DNA from: a virus
Virus record (IMG/VR): IMGVR_UViG_3300019458_000003
Coordinates: 64,001 to 95,342 of that record
Reading direction: 5' to 3' (one strand)
Length of the DNA stretch: 31,342 bases
Below, piece after piece: positions 24,525 to 31,342 of the stretch; positions within the stretch are counted from its first letter, which is position 1, and the number at the start of each line of letters is the position of its first letter. The notes below the pieces were generated by a model. The model was not told the DNA's origin. It did not search any database and was given only the letters and a program-made list of their open reading frames with translations. Made by a program: the position numbers and the translations under genes.

Positions 24525-25409
24525 TTCCTCTTGTTCACCTCCTGATTTTCTACTATGTGATTTGCAAAATTTACATTCATCATCCTTGTGGGAAGCACCT
24601 AGAATATCTTTGGCCTTGTTGTGCACTTGCGTCCGTTCTTCCTCGGAGATAGGGTGATCTCCGAGCTTTCTAAGGACGGTTTGAGCATGCACCTTGTCGG
24701 GCATCGGCAAAAGTCTTTCTTTGATCAACTTTCCCTGTGGTGAAGAAAACTTACGAACAATTCCAAAATCGTCGTCTTCCATCTTCTCTAGTTCTTCGGG
24801 TGTCCGAGCCTTCTTAGCTAAAGCATCGGCTTTGTCTCTTAAATCTTTAATCTCTGCCTCAAGCATGGCATCTGAGTCAGTTACAATCACTTTCTGAAGA
24901 TCTTCAACCAATTCTGTTTGTTCCAGTTGACCGTTATCAGCCCGTTTCACCAAGGCGAAAGTGGCCTCTGGGTTTGCCGGATTGTCAACTAGAGATAATT
25001 CGTTGAGCTTATATTTTGTAATCCTAGTGACCTGACGCGCTGAACCGCTGGAAGTATCTTTAACAATTTGGACGCACTTATCTACCGTTTGTCCACCGAT
25101 ACTGAATCCGGTTAAAATGCCTTCCTTCACCTTGTTCCAGGTGTCTTCGGCTCCCTTGGAGATATAAGCCTTAACATAAATCTGCTTTCCACTGTCGTCT
25201 GGAATAACTTCAACTGCTTTTCCAACGGCTTTGGGTTCATGCATCTCCCGTACGTTTCCTTGCCATTCAGAGAAAGCATTCTTGGAAGCCATATAATCAA
25301 CAACCTCACCTTGTTTATCTACCGCCTCTGTGGTCGCAACACCTTCGACAATGCGGCGCTCCTTATCAACCTTAACGATAGGTAGAAAAAGCCTTAAGTT
25401 GCCATTCAT
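23667..25409 (-). CDS. Prohead protease (S78/XkdF-like) fused to scaffold region
   Basis: This 580-residue protein starts with a caudoviral prohead protease domain (~1-157): VEGVATTEAVDKQGEVVD, REMHEP with likely catalytic H57, ILTGFSIGGQ with likely nucleophile S103, and ELSLVDNPANPEA at 137-149. It cuts scaffold and capsid proteins during head maturation. Residues 200-290 hold a small domain ending in a putative zinc cluster (H274, C279, C282, H285). Residues ~295-520 are scaffold-like: charged, Pro/Ala/Glu-rich, with coiled coil at 492-511. Two near-identical 24-residue repeats at 361-384 and 428-451 (core NSNLKTQEEH.GHGAAPVTKA) flank a related shorter unit. The start has the ribosome binding site GAGGAGG. 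It lies directly upstream of the capsid gene, as in HK97-type head modules. Confidence 0.88.
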   Translation of the reverse strand: MNGNLRLFLPIVKVDKERRIVEGVATTEAVDKQGEVVDYMASKNAFSEWQGNVREMHEPKAVGKAVEVIPDDSGKQIYVKAYISKGAEDTWNKVKEGILTGFSIGGQTVDKCVQIVKDTSSGSARQVTRITKYKLNELSLVDNPANPEATFALVKRADNGQLEQTELVEDLQKVIVTDSDAMLEAEIKDLRDKADALAKKARTPEELEKMEDDDFGIVRKFSSPQGKLIKERLLPMPDKVHAQTVLRKLGDHPISEEERTQVHNKAKDILGASHKDDECKFCKSHSRKSGGEQEEMNDTMAKELSGKIDGLVERIGKLLKQYEGAHDPKAGAKATPKQEDKNLNPTDAPAVKPSNPEEAGHPENSNLKTQEEHQGHGAAPVTKAADPATSDLQTQKEPAAPTNGAKEPPAVKAKEGEPNPSAPEEDGHPANSNLKTQEEHEGHGAAPVTKAVEGDMPEDIKAKIEAKKKKDEEEDEEPADKVATKKSSESGDLRKLADAVDSLRKEVDTIKKQPLPRRYNRVEKTGDADGDTLQKSYDEIRSWQRANPGKELPSDLAAKREQYLNKSLDNKFGDGSIQKA

Positions 25410-25432
25410 ATTCTAATTTTCCTCCTCGGTGA

Positions 25433-26020
25433 TTAGAACTCTAGAGCCATATAAACTAAAAGTGCAGGTTCTTGAACTTCTAGGTCTATCCCGGCTCCAA
25501 TTCCAATGCTCGTATTATCTATGCGAATAGGTTTTTGTAATTTGATGTCGTGGCTAATGCCTGCCCCTACAAACGGGACCGTTGCGAGAAAATCTAAATT
25601 AAATCTGTAGGCGTGAGCAACTTCCATTGCCATCCCTGCCGCCGGACTACCAGCCGACGTAACGCCTCCCACCAACTTTGGTTTTAATTCAATACCATAC
25701 GGGAGAAGATTTTTAACGTTGCTCGTCGTGACTTTCTTGCCATCAAAGAGCACCTGTCGATCCTTAATAGTTAAAATGTGAGACTTTCCTTCTGCATCTT
25801 TTAATTCGATGATAGAATCATCTAGATTAACTTCGACAGGCTTTCTCTGTAGTCCCTTCCAGTATCCATACCCAAATGCAACAAGTCCCGCTATCAAGGC
25901 TACACGCAAGCCAACTGCCGCGCTCTTAGACCACAATACAGGGTCTGCCAAGTCCAAGCTTTTGCAAGCTTTTATGATATCAAAATTTTCGTTTGCTGAT
26001 CGTCTTTTTTTTCTAGCCAT
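25433..26020 (-). CDS. Single-pass membrane protein, unknown function
   Basis: This is a 195-residue protein. A basic N-terminus (ARKKRRSAN) is followed by a short helix and a transmembrane segment at about residues 33-54 (AVGLRVALIAGLVAFGYGYW), predicting N-in orientation. The remainder is beta-rich; the last ~70 residues alternate hydrophobic and polar residues and end in an aromatic residue (VYMALEF), a pattern reminiscent of small outer-membrane-type beta proteins. It has no signal-peptidase site that I can identify. A membrane protein sitting between portal/minor head genes and the protease is unusual. Possible roles are host-membrane interaction during ejection or superinfection exclusion; neither is shown. 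Confidence 0.7.
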   Translation of the reverse strand: MARKKRRSANENFDIIKACKSLDLADPVLWSKSAAVGLRVALIAGLVAFGYGYWKGLQRKPVEVNLDDSIIELKDAEGKSHILTIKDRQVLFDGKKVTTSNVKNLLPYGIELKPKLVGGVTSAGSPAAGMAMEVAHAYRFNLDFLATVPFVGAGISHDIKLQKPIRIDNTSIGIGAGIDLEVQEPALLVYMALEF

Positions 26021-26304
26021 TATGATTTGAGTCTATCAAAAGAAGCTCTCATGTGGATCTCTAACTTTTCCAAAGTAGCTTGTATAGCAGCTTTCTTAGA
26101 GACTAAAGAATCTTCCCCCATAACTTTACGCATGGTTGGAGATTCTACTTTTTCCATTCGTTTTTCTAAATCCGCTATATTCACCAAATATTCGGCTAGG
26201 GTCTTCTTTGCTGACTCTAGCGTTGTTAGATATTTGGTTACAAACATACCATCTAGATTCTTTAAAATAGTTTCTGCTGTAGCTGTTTGCTGTTGTTCAC
26301 CCAT
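26020..26304 (-). CDS. Small coiled-coil protein, unknown function
   Basis: This 94-residue, almost entirely helical protein has heptad-like spacing of Leu/Ile (ETILKNLDG, LTTLESAKKTLAEYLVNIADLEKRMEKVES, AAIQATLEKLEIHMRASF). I recognise no family. Its stop overlaps the start of the following membrane-protein gene as TAATG. The ribosome binding site is TGAGGAATCCT before the ATG. Position just upstream of a one-TM protein and the prohead protease would fit a scaffold accessory or a partner of the membrane protein, but this is not shown by the sequence. Confidence 0.7.
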   Translation of the reverse strand: MGEQQQTATAETILKNLDGMFVTKYLTTLESAKKTLAEYLVNIADLEKRMEKVESPTMRKVMGEDSLVSKKAAIQATLEKLEIHMRASFDRLKS

Positions 26305-26327
26305 AGGATTCCTCAGAGTTACTTACA

Positions 26328-26357
26328 GGAGGAGAAAGTTTTTAGACTCTCTCCTCC
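26328..26357 (-). terminator. Hairpin after the 76-residue gene (attenuator-like)
   Basis: GGAGGAGA pairs with TCTCCTCC (8 bp), with a further AGT/ACT inside after one mismatch, around an A/T-rich loop. It begins 13 bases after the stop codon on the transcribed strand. The sequence after it is TGTAAGTAACT, so there is no T-tract; partial termination or 3'-end protection is more likely than full termination. Its 3' arm is followed closely by the next ribosome binding site. Confidence 0.45.
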
Positions 26358-26370
26358 CGAAGTCCATCTA

Positions 26371-26601
26371 TTAGCTGGATGTGACCGCTTCCCATGCTGA
26401 GCCGGTGTAAAAGTTCAGCTTGTTCGTGGTTGTGTTGAAAATCAACTGACCTTCTTCTGGACCAACGATTGCATCGCGTTGCGTGGTCGTAAGGCTGGGG
26501 AGAATAAGACCTCCATCCTTAACTACCCCGTCATTGTCAGTCTGGGTAGCGAGGCGAATACGTCCTGTCCAATGTTTGTCAGGCGCGTTGTTTAGAGCCA
26601 T
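26371..26601 (-). CDS. Small appendage-type structural protein (tail-fibre-like fold)
   Basis: This 76-residue protein consists almost entirely of a motif that normally sits inside large phage tail-fibre or appendage proteins: GGLILPSLTTTQRDAI, then PEEGQLIFNTTTNKLNFYTG and SAWEAV. Here it stands alone between head genes. The start is supported by a strong ribosome binding site AAAGGAGGAAAG seven bases before the ATG. A hairpin follows the stop, as for other abundant structural genes in this window. It is most likely a decoration or fibre-knob protein of the virion, but the partner is unknown. Confidence 0.75.
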   Translation of the reverse strand: MALNNAPDKHWTGRIRLATQTDNDGVVKDGGLILPSLTTTQRDAIVGPEEGQLIFNTTTNKLNFYTGSAWEAVTSS

Positions 26602-26670
26602 GTTTCTTTCCTCCTTTTATATTGATACTCTGTGCGCACAAAGGCGGGCGTTGCCGCATCTTTGTTGTTA

Positions 26671-26688
26671 TTGGTGCATGGGCACCAA
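26671..26688 (-). other. Intergenic hairpin (7-bp stem, 4-nt loop)
   Basis: On the plus strand TTGGTGC pairs with GCACCAA around the loop ATGG. It lies in the 109-base gap before the 76-residue gene. On the transcribed strand it is followed by AATAACAACAAAG and not a T-run, so it is not a standard intrinsic terminator. It may be an RNA processing or stability hairpin. Confidence 0.35.
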
Positions 26689-26710
26689 ATTTCATTTGCT
26701 TACTTTTACA

Positions 26711-26998
26711 TTATTTACACTTCGAATGCCACTTAGATTCGCATTTAGTACAAGGTGATCCCATTGAGAATACTTTATTAACCCCGCCCGCATCTTTCAT
26801 TCTATCCTCGCGAAATCTTATTTTACGGGGGTCTACCTTACAATCAAAACTGGAGCCGTCATCATGCTTAACAGTAAATGTATCCTTACCAGTACGAACG
26901 ACTTTCTCTGGCTGCGAATTTTTCTTCTTGTGATCCTTATTTATCCACTTCTCGCGTCCGCGATTCAAACGAGTCTTGGGCGTGATAATGTTTCCCAT
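26711..26998 (-). CDS. Small basic protein with C-terminal CCHC cluster
   Basis: This is a 95-residue protein of unknown function, very rich in Lys and Arg. Its middle part (KDTFTVKHDDGSSFDCKVD) looks like a small beta strand pair, and the C-terminus CTKCESKWHSKCK holds C83, C86, H91 and C94, a plausible zinc-binding knuckle. Its ATG overlaps the stop of the MuF gene (TAATG), so translation is likely coupled. It is the second small putative zinc protein in the head module. Position between the minor head protein and the protease suggests an accessory head role, which is an inference. Confidence 0.65.
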   Translation of the reverse strand: MGNIITPKTRLNRGREKWINKDHKKKNSQPEKVVRTGKDTFTVKHDDGSSFDCKVDPRKIRFREDRMKDAGGVNKVFSMGSPCTKCESKWHSKCK

Positions 26999-29682
26999 TA
27001 TTTGAAGTTTATCCTATATTTTATATCACCAATCTTACTATAATTATCTTTGGCATCAGCGACATCTGATAAGTCTTCTATAACGCCCCTTTGTGCTGAC
27101 CCATTCCGAAATTTCAATTCTGCTTCCCCGTTTCGAACTACTACTACAGCTTCTTGATCCAATTCATTCTGCTGAAACGCTAAACTCTCCAACTCCTTTA
27201 ATTCTGCTTCATTAACATCCGCGACGTAACTTCTCTCGGTGCTGCCTCCCCATTGATCTTCTTGCAATACTACATTATCGGAGTAATTCTGCAGGATCCT
27301 CTTCAATCCAATGCTGCGCGCTTCATTTTGCTTGGGTGATAAGTTCGATTTCTCGGCGGAAACTATAATCTTAGTTCCATGTCTGAGATATCCCTTTACA
27401 GCATTAAAATCTTTCAACTTGTTCGAACTCGGCGTTGAAACAGTTTCCCTATCGATGCTCGGTTTACTTGCAGATCCTCCAGAAGTAAACTTACCCGATT
27501 CATCTCTGGGGTGAAGGTCTTCAGACCAATCCTTCCTAATACCCGAAAATCCAACACCTTTAGAGGTTCTCTCTCTCCAATCGTAAAGCGGTGCCGCGTG
27601 CTTATATCCCAACATTGGTTCATTAACGGCCAATGTTGTATTGTCATCTATTTCTTTGTTGGCGATGATTGAGGTAACCGCATCCGAATAGGTTTTGTAG
27701 GGAGTTCCAGATTCGTATTCGTTTTCTCTTTGCCAATAGTGAACTTCAATTCGATCTGCGTCTCTGACACCACCAGAAGAAGGTGTATACGACACTCTAA
27801 CCCAATCTTTATCTATTTGCCCTGGAACCTTCCCAGATTCAAAGGACTCTGAATGTTCTCTAGCAAAAGGCATGATATAAAAAGAAGATTTATCGGCGTT
27901 GTAAACCAATTTAAACCCGCTTCCGGGCATCTCGGTAGCGGCTTGAACATCAAAGGCCAATTCCTTCAATGTTGCAGTATTAAATGGGCGATCAACTTCT
28001 ACCGGTTTCCATGTTGCGTTGCCGTGGTAATCTTCTTCTAAGGAAGACTTGATAGACTGTCGTACCGTTCCGCCGCTTCCTGATGTAGCCGTTGTAGTAA
28101 ATTTTCCGCTCTCGTCACGAGGGTGCAATTCTTCAGACCATTCAGCTTTGGCAATACCGCTTGCGATAGGTTTCTTAGTGTCCCGGCTATGTACCCAATC
28201 TTTGAAAACCGACAGATCCATTTGAGTAATACCACCAAGTCCACCCCAACCCTTGCCATAGTTAGCCAGGTAACCCTCTTGGGCTTTCTGAGAGTTTGTA
28301 AACCCTAGCATCACTTTGTGCTCATCAAAGCTCTTAGTATCAGGGACGATTTGGTCTATCACAAACACTTGCTGATTGTCGGGATTGGGACCTATGAAAA
28401 CGTCAACCTGGTCTCCGTCTTTATCTTCGGTACCTTTTATATATCCGTAATGATGTGCCAAGGTACTAGACCATTTCTTTCCGTCTTTGGACACGCCAGA
28501 ACGCGTTGATCCCTTTGGGTTCTCAATTGATATATCCAACCCATGTAGATTTACGTGCCCCTTTTTGTAATTTCCACTTTCTTTCTGACTCTGGGTAGGG
28601 TGCCTATCAGTGTCATTTACGACGGAATCGATCGAAGCCTTTTCTAAGGTGTTAGAGTGAACCGCCTTGTCGATCCCAGGAGCACCCCTCCATATTAGAG
28701 ATTCATCCGTAGGAAAGTCAGCAGGTTCAAATAGCTCCGGACAACGGCAGTTAGTTAAGCAGTTATTGGTGCCGGATTCTTCCATATATTGATCAACCGT
28801 CATCCAAAACCCGTCGTTCGATTCGCAACCTTCGCAAACGCGGTTATCGTGCATAGTGCGCCAAAATCCGCCTTCGATAATATCTCCGATCGGCGCACCG
28901 GTATCTTCATCTAGGATCGGCTCACCGGTAGGCTCTCCGGTTTCTTCGTCAATCTTCTGAACATCCTTAATAGCCTGTCCCATACCATTTGCCAATAAAA
29001 CACTTCCAACCGCCGCTGCGAACATGGGTAGACGATGAGATTCCTTGGCTTGAGCAACCTTCATGGCCTCAAGTAGTTGCTCGTCTGAAGCATATTCTTC
29101 TTCGAGAACTTCCTGATATCGCTCATAGAGATCATCGCTGAGCTTATCAATAAATTCATCGTTCCAATCTTGCTTCCCTAAAAGATTTTCGCGATCCCGT
29201 TGGGTTAATTCGTCATCTATCTCTTGGTTGGTGAGAATTTGACCGCGTTGTTTTCCCAATAGGTATACGGCAAGGAAAGCCGCCGGAGCCAATTTCTTCA
29301 AGCGCTCACGCATCTTGTCAACTTCAGGCTGAACCGCATCTTCACTGCCATCTTTAAGTAGCACACCCTTTATCAGGGTGCCCTTCTCTATAGATTCCGA
29401 TAACTTAGACAGGTACTTTTGTTTGAGAGCTTCAGCAATCTTTTTCTGGTGTTGCTCCCAAATTTTTATCAATCCAGCCTTGTATTTCTTAATTGCTCGG
29501 TCTACCCTTTTAGTGATCTTTACCGGAACCGCCCTTTTCTTCATAATTCCGAGATAGTCACCGACAAACTCAATGGCATTAATCAAAGGGTAACATTTAG
29601 TGGTCGTTATAAATACGACCTTATCGTTGTAAACCTTTCTTAATTCTGCGAGAGTTTTTGGCGTGTCTAGATCTAGGCGCAT
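26998..29682 (-). CDS. MuF-type minor head protein with InPase-like and extra C-terminal domains
   Basis: This is a large minor capsid (head morphogenesis) protein of 894 residues from the chosen ATG. Its N-terminal third is helical and ends in a MuF-like cysteine cluster: C283/C286 in RVCEGCESN and C308/C312/C314 in NNCLTNCRCP, the usual Mu gpF/SPP1 gp7 C-terminal signature. Residues ~360-497 (HPTQSQKESGNYKKGH, then SSTLAHHYGYIKGTEDKDGDQ and DEHKVMLGF) match the inorganic-pyrophosphatase-like domain found in phage polyvalent and MuF proteins. Two linkers WSE[ED]LHPRDESGKFT (515-529 and 719-733) flank an unrecognised domain. The last ~100 residues resemble DUF3293-like domains (weak, from memory of the motif pattern). 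I prefer ATG at 29682 because the residues before it are basic and unlike a head protein and the longer form starts with GTG and overlaps the upstream gene by 155 bases. The stop overlaps the next start as TAATG. Confidence 0.88.
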   Translation of the reverse strand: MRLDLDTPKTLAELRKVYNDKVVFITTTKCYPLINAIEFVGDYLGIMKKRAVPVKITKRVDRAIKKYKAGLIKIWEQHQKKIAEALKQKYLSKLSESIEKGTLIKGVLLKDGSEDAVQPEVDKMRERLKKLAPAAFLAVYLLGKQRGQILTNQEIDDELTQRDRENLLGKQDWNDEFIDKLSDDLYERYQEVLEEEYASDEQLLEAMKVAQAKESHRLPMFAAAVGSVLLANGMGQAIKDVQKIDEETGEPTGEPILDEDTGAPIGDIIEGGFWRTMHDNRVCEGCESNDGFWMTVDQYMEESGTNNCLTNCRCPELFEPADFPTDESLIWRGAPGIDKAVHSNTLEKASIDSVVNDTDRHPTQSQKESGNYKKGHVNLHGLDISIENPKGSTRSGVSKDGKKWSSTLAHHYGYIKGTEDKDGDQVDVFIGPNPDNQQVFVIDQIVPDTKSFDEHKVMLGFTNSQKAQEGYLANYGKGWGGLGGITQMDLSVFKDWVHSRDTKKPIASGIAKAEWSEELHPRDESGKFTTTATSGSGGTVRQSIKSSLEEDYHGNATWKPVEVDRPFNTATLKELAFDVQAATEMPGSGFKLVYNADKSSFYIMPFAREHSESFESGKVPGQIDKDWVRVSYTPSSGGVRDADRIEVHYWQRENEYESGTPYKTYSDAVTSIIANKEIDDNTTLAVNEPMLGYKHAAPLYDWRERTSKGVGFSGIRKDWSEDLHPRDESGKFTSGGSASKPSIDRETVSTPSSNKLKDFNAVKGYLRHGTKIIVSAEKSNLSPKQNEARSIGLKRILQNYSDNVVLQEDQWGGSTERSYVADVNEAELKELESLAFQQNELDQEAVVVVRNGEAELKFRNGSAQRGVIEDLSDVADAKDNYSKIGDIKYRINFK

Positions 29683-29926
29683 GTATATCGATTTTACCCT
29701 TATAAATGATTTTCCACTTAGGTTCTGATGGTTTCTTGCGACGAATCTTTTTTGCCTTGTCCTTGCCTCGCACACCAGGTTTGTTAATTATCAGTAAACC
29801 GCCACACCCAATGCAGATAATGCCCTGGTAGAAGCCGTCTCCTCTTATCATGGCGAACATTCTGGATTCTATCTCTGATAGAGTTCCACAAAGGTCGCAA
29901 ATAATTCTGACCCACTTGGGTCTCAT
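29621..29926 (-). CDS. Small zinc-ribbon-like protein
   Basis: This is a 101-residue basic protein of unknown function. Two CxxC knuckles are visible, C10-x2-C13 and C38-x2-C41, separated by 24 residues, which is the layout of a zinc ribbon or rubredoxin-like knuckle. The C-terminal half is rich in Lys and Arg (KAKKIRRKKPSEPKWK) and could contact nucleic acid. Its ATG lies 2 bases after the portal stop, and its 3' end overlaps the start of the MuF gene by about 60 bases, so the three genes are probably translationally coupled. Family assignment is not possible from sequence alone. A packaging or DNA-binding accessory role is only an inference from position and charge. Confidence 0.7.
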   Translation of the reverse strand: MRPKWVRIICDLCGTLSEIESRMFAMIRGDGFYQGIICIGCGGLLIINKPGVRGKDKAKKIRRKKPSEPKWKIIYKGKIDIHAPRSRHAKNSRRIKKGLQR

Positions 29927-29928
29927 GG

Positions 29929-31342
29929 TTACTTGCCCTTTGAAACCGGATTGTCGTCAGAAAAGCCAATCTTGATTGTGGCTTCAATGCCTTTTTCTTG
30001 CAAGTCTTTCACAACCGTGTCAAGCATTTCATGTTGTTTAACCAACGGTTGCCTACGGTTCATCTTTAAATTTACAGTTTGGGGTTGCGGAGCTTGAGGC
30101 TTTTTTTCGGCAGCGCCCTGTCCCTCGTTAGGTGTAGGAGTCTCAGTCATATCTTCAGGCTTTCCGCCAGCTTGTTCGTTTTCTACAGCTTGTTCCTCAA
30201 TATCTTCTCGTCCCTCTTCTGATTCTTCTAGGTCAGAAATCGACATGAGTTGGGAAGCGACCGTAAGAGCATCTCCACCGTCTGCCGGTTTAAGACCTAG
30301 TTTCTTGCGGCGGTCATTGCGACTCATAACCCCATTTTGAATATCCATAGCATCGATTCGAGATTGCTTCTCTTCATCGGTAAAGTCCATCTCGGTCCAT
30401 GCAAACTTCACATCCGTGAACTCAAATTCTTTCTTTACGATCTCACTGTTGTAATATTGCTCTAACAGTTGCATAATGGTACGGACACCCCTTGCATATG
30501 AGATATCCCTTTGTGTCTGCCCGGTTTCTCGGTGCAAATCCGTAGTAAAACCGATGTCCTGCGGGGAAATACCGTAGCATGCGGTCTTAATGCTCATCGT
30601 CCATTTTAAATATTCCATCATCTGCATTTCGCGGTTTGTCTGATTGCTAATTGGAATAAACTTCGAATTTTCTGATCCGCTTATAAATAACATGCGATGA
30701 AGACCGCCACGACCCCTGACTTCATTTTCCCACATTTGTTGAAAGAGATTTCTCTGATCTTCTGTCACATCCTTGCCTAGATCCATAACCCCAGGGGGGA
30801 CATTAGAATTTTTGAAAAAGTCAATGTTGTACTCATCTGCATAAATACTTGCAGTAATAACATATGCGGATGCCTCCAAAGGAGACATTCCGTACCCGCT
30901 GTCTTGGGGGTTGGCCACTATGTATACTAATTCATCCCTCGTAAATTCAGCCCGCCTAATTCCTCCATCTTCCCAGATGTAAGAAGGTTCCGGTGGATCA
31001 GGGAGGGTACGATCTTCATTACGGTAAATCCGAATATCTTTACCTGGGAGATGGTACAATTCCGCAAGGTCGCCGCCGTAGCTCAAGTTTTTGACTATGC
31101 ATCCGGCGTCATAGATTAGTATATCATTCAAGACTAAATCTTGTAGTTTTCGGAGATTGTTTTCAATTCCTCTTTCCGAGGGCACTTCGAAGATTTTCTT
31201 AATTGGGGCGCGGTGACTTTCAGCGTCATGTCGTACCTTACGGACTACCGACGCAAACAGCCATTGGATAGCCTTCTTTTTTTCAAACATGGCTGTACCC
31301 TCAGCCAGTATCCCCCTTAACCGCTTGTGAATCTCATTTTCA
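29929..31342 (-). CDS. Portal protein (HK97-like), N-terminus beyond the window
   Basis: This is the dodecameric portal through which DNA enters and leaves the capsid and on which the prohead is nucleated. The frame contains portal-type elements: an aromatic stretch with YIWEDGG, then DELVYIVANPQDSGYGMSPLEA-like text (the common 'h.. p.. yG.Spl.a' segment of phage portals), a clip/stem region (DITEDQR-type helix, MWENEVRG), and the C-terminal NDRRKKLGLKPADGGD segment typical of HK97 portals. The first Met in the window (31290) is probably internal: the frame stays open for 17 further codons to the window edge and no good ribosome binding site precedes that Met. The last ~100 residues are acidic and Gln/Pro-rich, then end in a basic/hydrophobic helix. 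It is first of the minus-strand morphogenesis genes visible and is followed after 2 bases by the zinc-ribbon gene. The terminase would be expected upstream, outside the window. Confidence 0.88.
   Translation of the reverse strand, partial: ENEIHKRLRGILAEGTAMFEKKKAIQWLFASVVRKVRHDAESHRAPIKKIFEVPSERGIENNLRKLQDLVLNDILIYDAGCIVKNLSYGGDLAELYHLPGKDIRIYRNEDRTLPDPPEPSYIWEDGGIRRAEFTRDELVYIVANPQDSGYGMSPLEASAYVITASIYADEYNIDFFKNSNVPPGVMDLGKDVTEDQRNLFQQMWENEVRGRGGLHRMLFISGSENSKFIPISNQTNREMQMMEYLKWTMSIKTACYGISPQDIGFTTDLHRETGQTQRDISYARGVRTIMQLLEQYYNSEIVKKEFEFTDVKFAWTEMDFTDEEKQSRIDAMDIQNGVMSRNDRRKKLGLKPADGGDALTVASQLMSISDLEESEEGREDIEEQAVENEQAGGKPEDMTETPTPNEGQGAAEKKPQAPQPQTVNLKMNRRQPLVKQHEMLDTVVKDLQEKGIEATIKIGFSDDNPVSKGK

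Noticed and set aside
26602-26640. TATAAA in front of the 76-residue gene as a -10 element
   Set aside because: It overlaps the ribosome binding site, leaving no room for a leader, and has no good -35 at 16-18 bases.
26596-26700. A 38-codon frame starting MKFGAHAPITT in the gap before the 76-residue gene
   Set aside because: It has no ribosome binding site, contains the strong site of the next gene, and overlaps that gene's start in another frame.
29683-29775. GTG start at 29775 for the MuF protein
   Set aside because: It overlaps the zinc-ribbon gene by 155 bases and adds a basic segment unlike a head protein; the ATG at 29682 fits the compact gene packing.
31288-31290. ATG at 31290 as the portal start
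   Set aside because: The frame is open to the window edge, no Shine-Dalgarno precedes it, and portal proteins usually have more sequence before this part.
1-31342. tRNA genes, CRISPR arrays, insertion sequences and attachment sites
   Set aside because: I saw no tRNA-like clover leaf, no regularly spaced direct repeats of CRISPR type, no transposase frame and no integrase or att-like repeat in the window.

Overview
The window is one continuous virion-assembly region of a tailed double-stranded DNA phage (or prophage of the same kind) in class Caudoviricetes. Every supported gene lies on the minus strand, so transcription runs from the right edge to the left. Genes are packed with very short gaps, many joined by TAATG or ATGA stop/start overlaps, and several starts carry clear GGAGG-type ribosome binding sites. 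A bacterial host is therefore certain, but nothing here identifies it. A tail tube, tail terminator, tape measure and tail assembly chaperone are recognisable and I see no tail sheath, which suggests a long non-contractile (siphovirus-like) tail.

Layout in transcription order. (1) Head module: portal protein (cut by the right edge), a small zinc-ribbon protein, a large multidomain MuF-type minor head protein, several small proteins, a prohead protease with an apparent nested scaffold start, and the major capsid gene. (2) Head fibre/decoration module (about 21.6-16 kb): a small capsid-associated protein, two paralogous repeat-rich fibre-like proteins, a tiny basic ORF, and three small beta-rich proteins. 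(3) Neck (16-12.8 kb): head-tail connector, a neck protein with a repeat motif, head-closure-like, gp10-like and tail-terminator proteins. (4) Tail (12.8-0.6 kb): tail tube, assembly chaperone with a frameshift extension, tape measure, a baseplate/distal tail protein, a LamG-containing adhesin, small tail proteins, a FN3-containing hub, and tip proteins with a shared FGDG module. (5) A 270-base AT-rich intergenic region with a good sigma70-like promoter and phased A-tracts, followed by a small unrelated gene.

The strongest discovery is that the major capsid gene is split by a group I intron of about 852 nt. P1, P3, P4, P7, P8 and P9 can all be paired by eye, and the intron carries a LAGLIDADG homing endonuclease gene whose last codons form part of the ribozyme core. 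Splicing joins codon 31 to codon 32 in frame and yields a capsid protein of 347 residues. Other notable signals are a -1 slippery heptamer A AAA AAT fusing the tail chaperone to a 57-residue downstream frame, a strong Shine-Dalgarno inside the prohead protease gene, a roughly 15-residue T-I-D/N repeat shared by three neck/tail proteins, a 54-base exact repeat between the two fibre paralogs, and several strong hairpins just after highly expressed structural genes.
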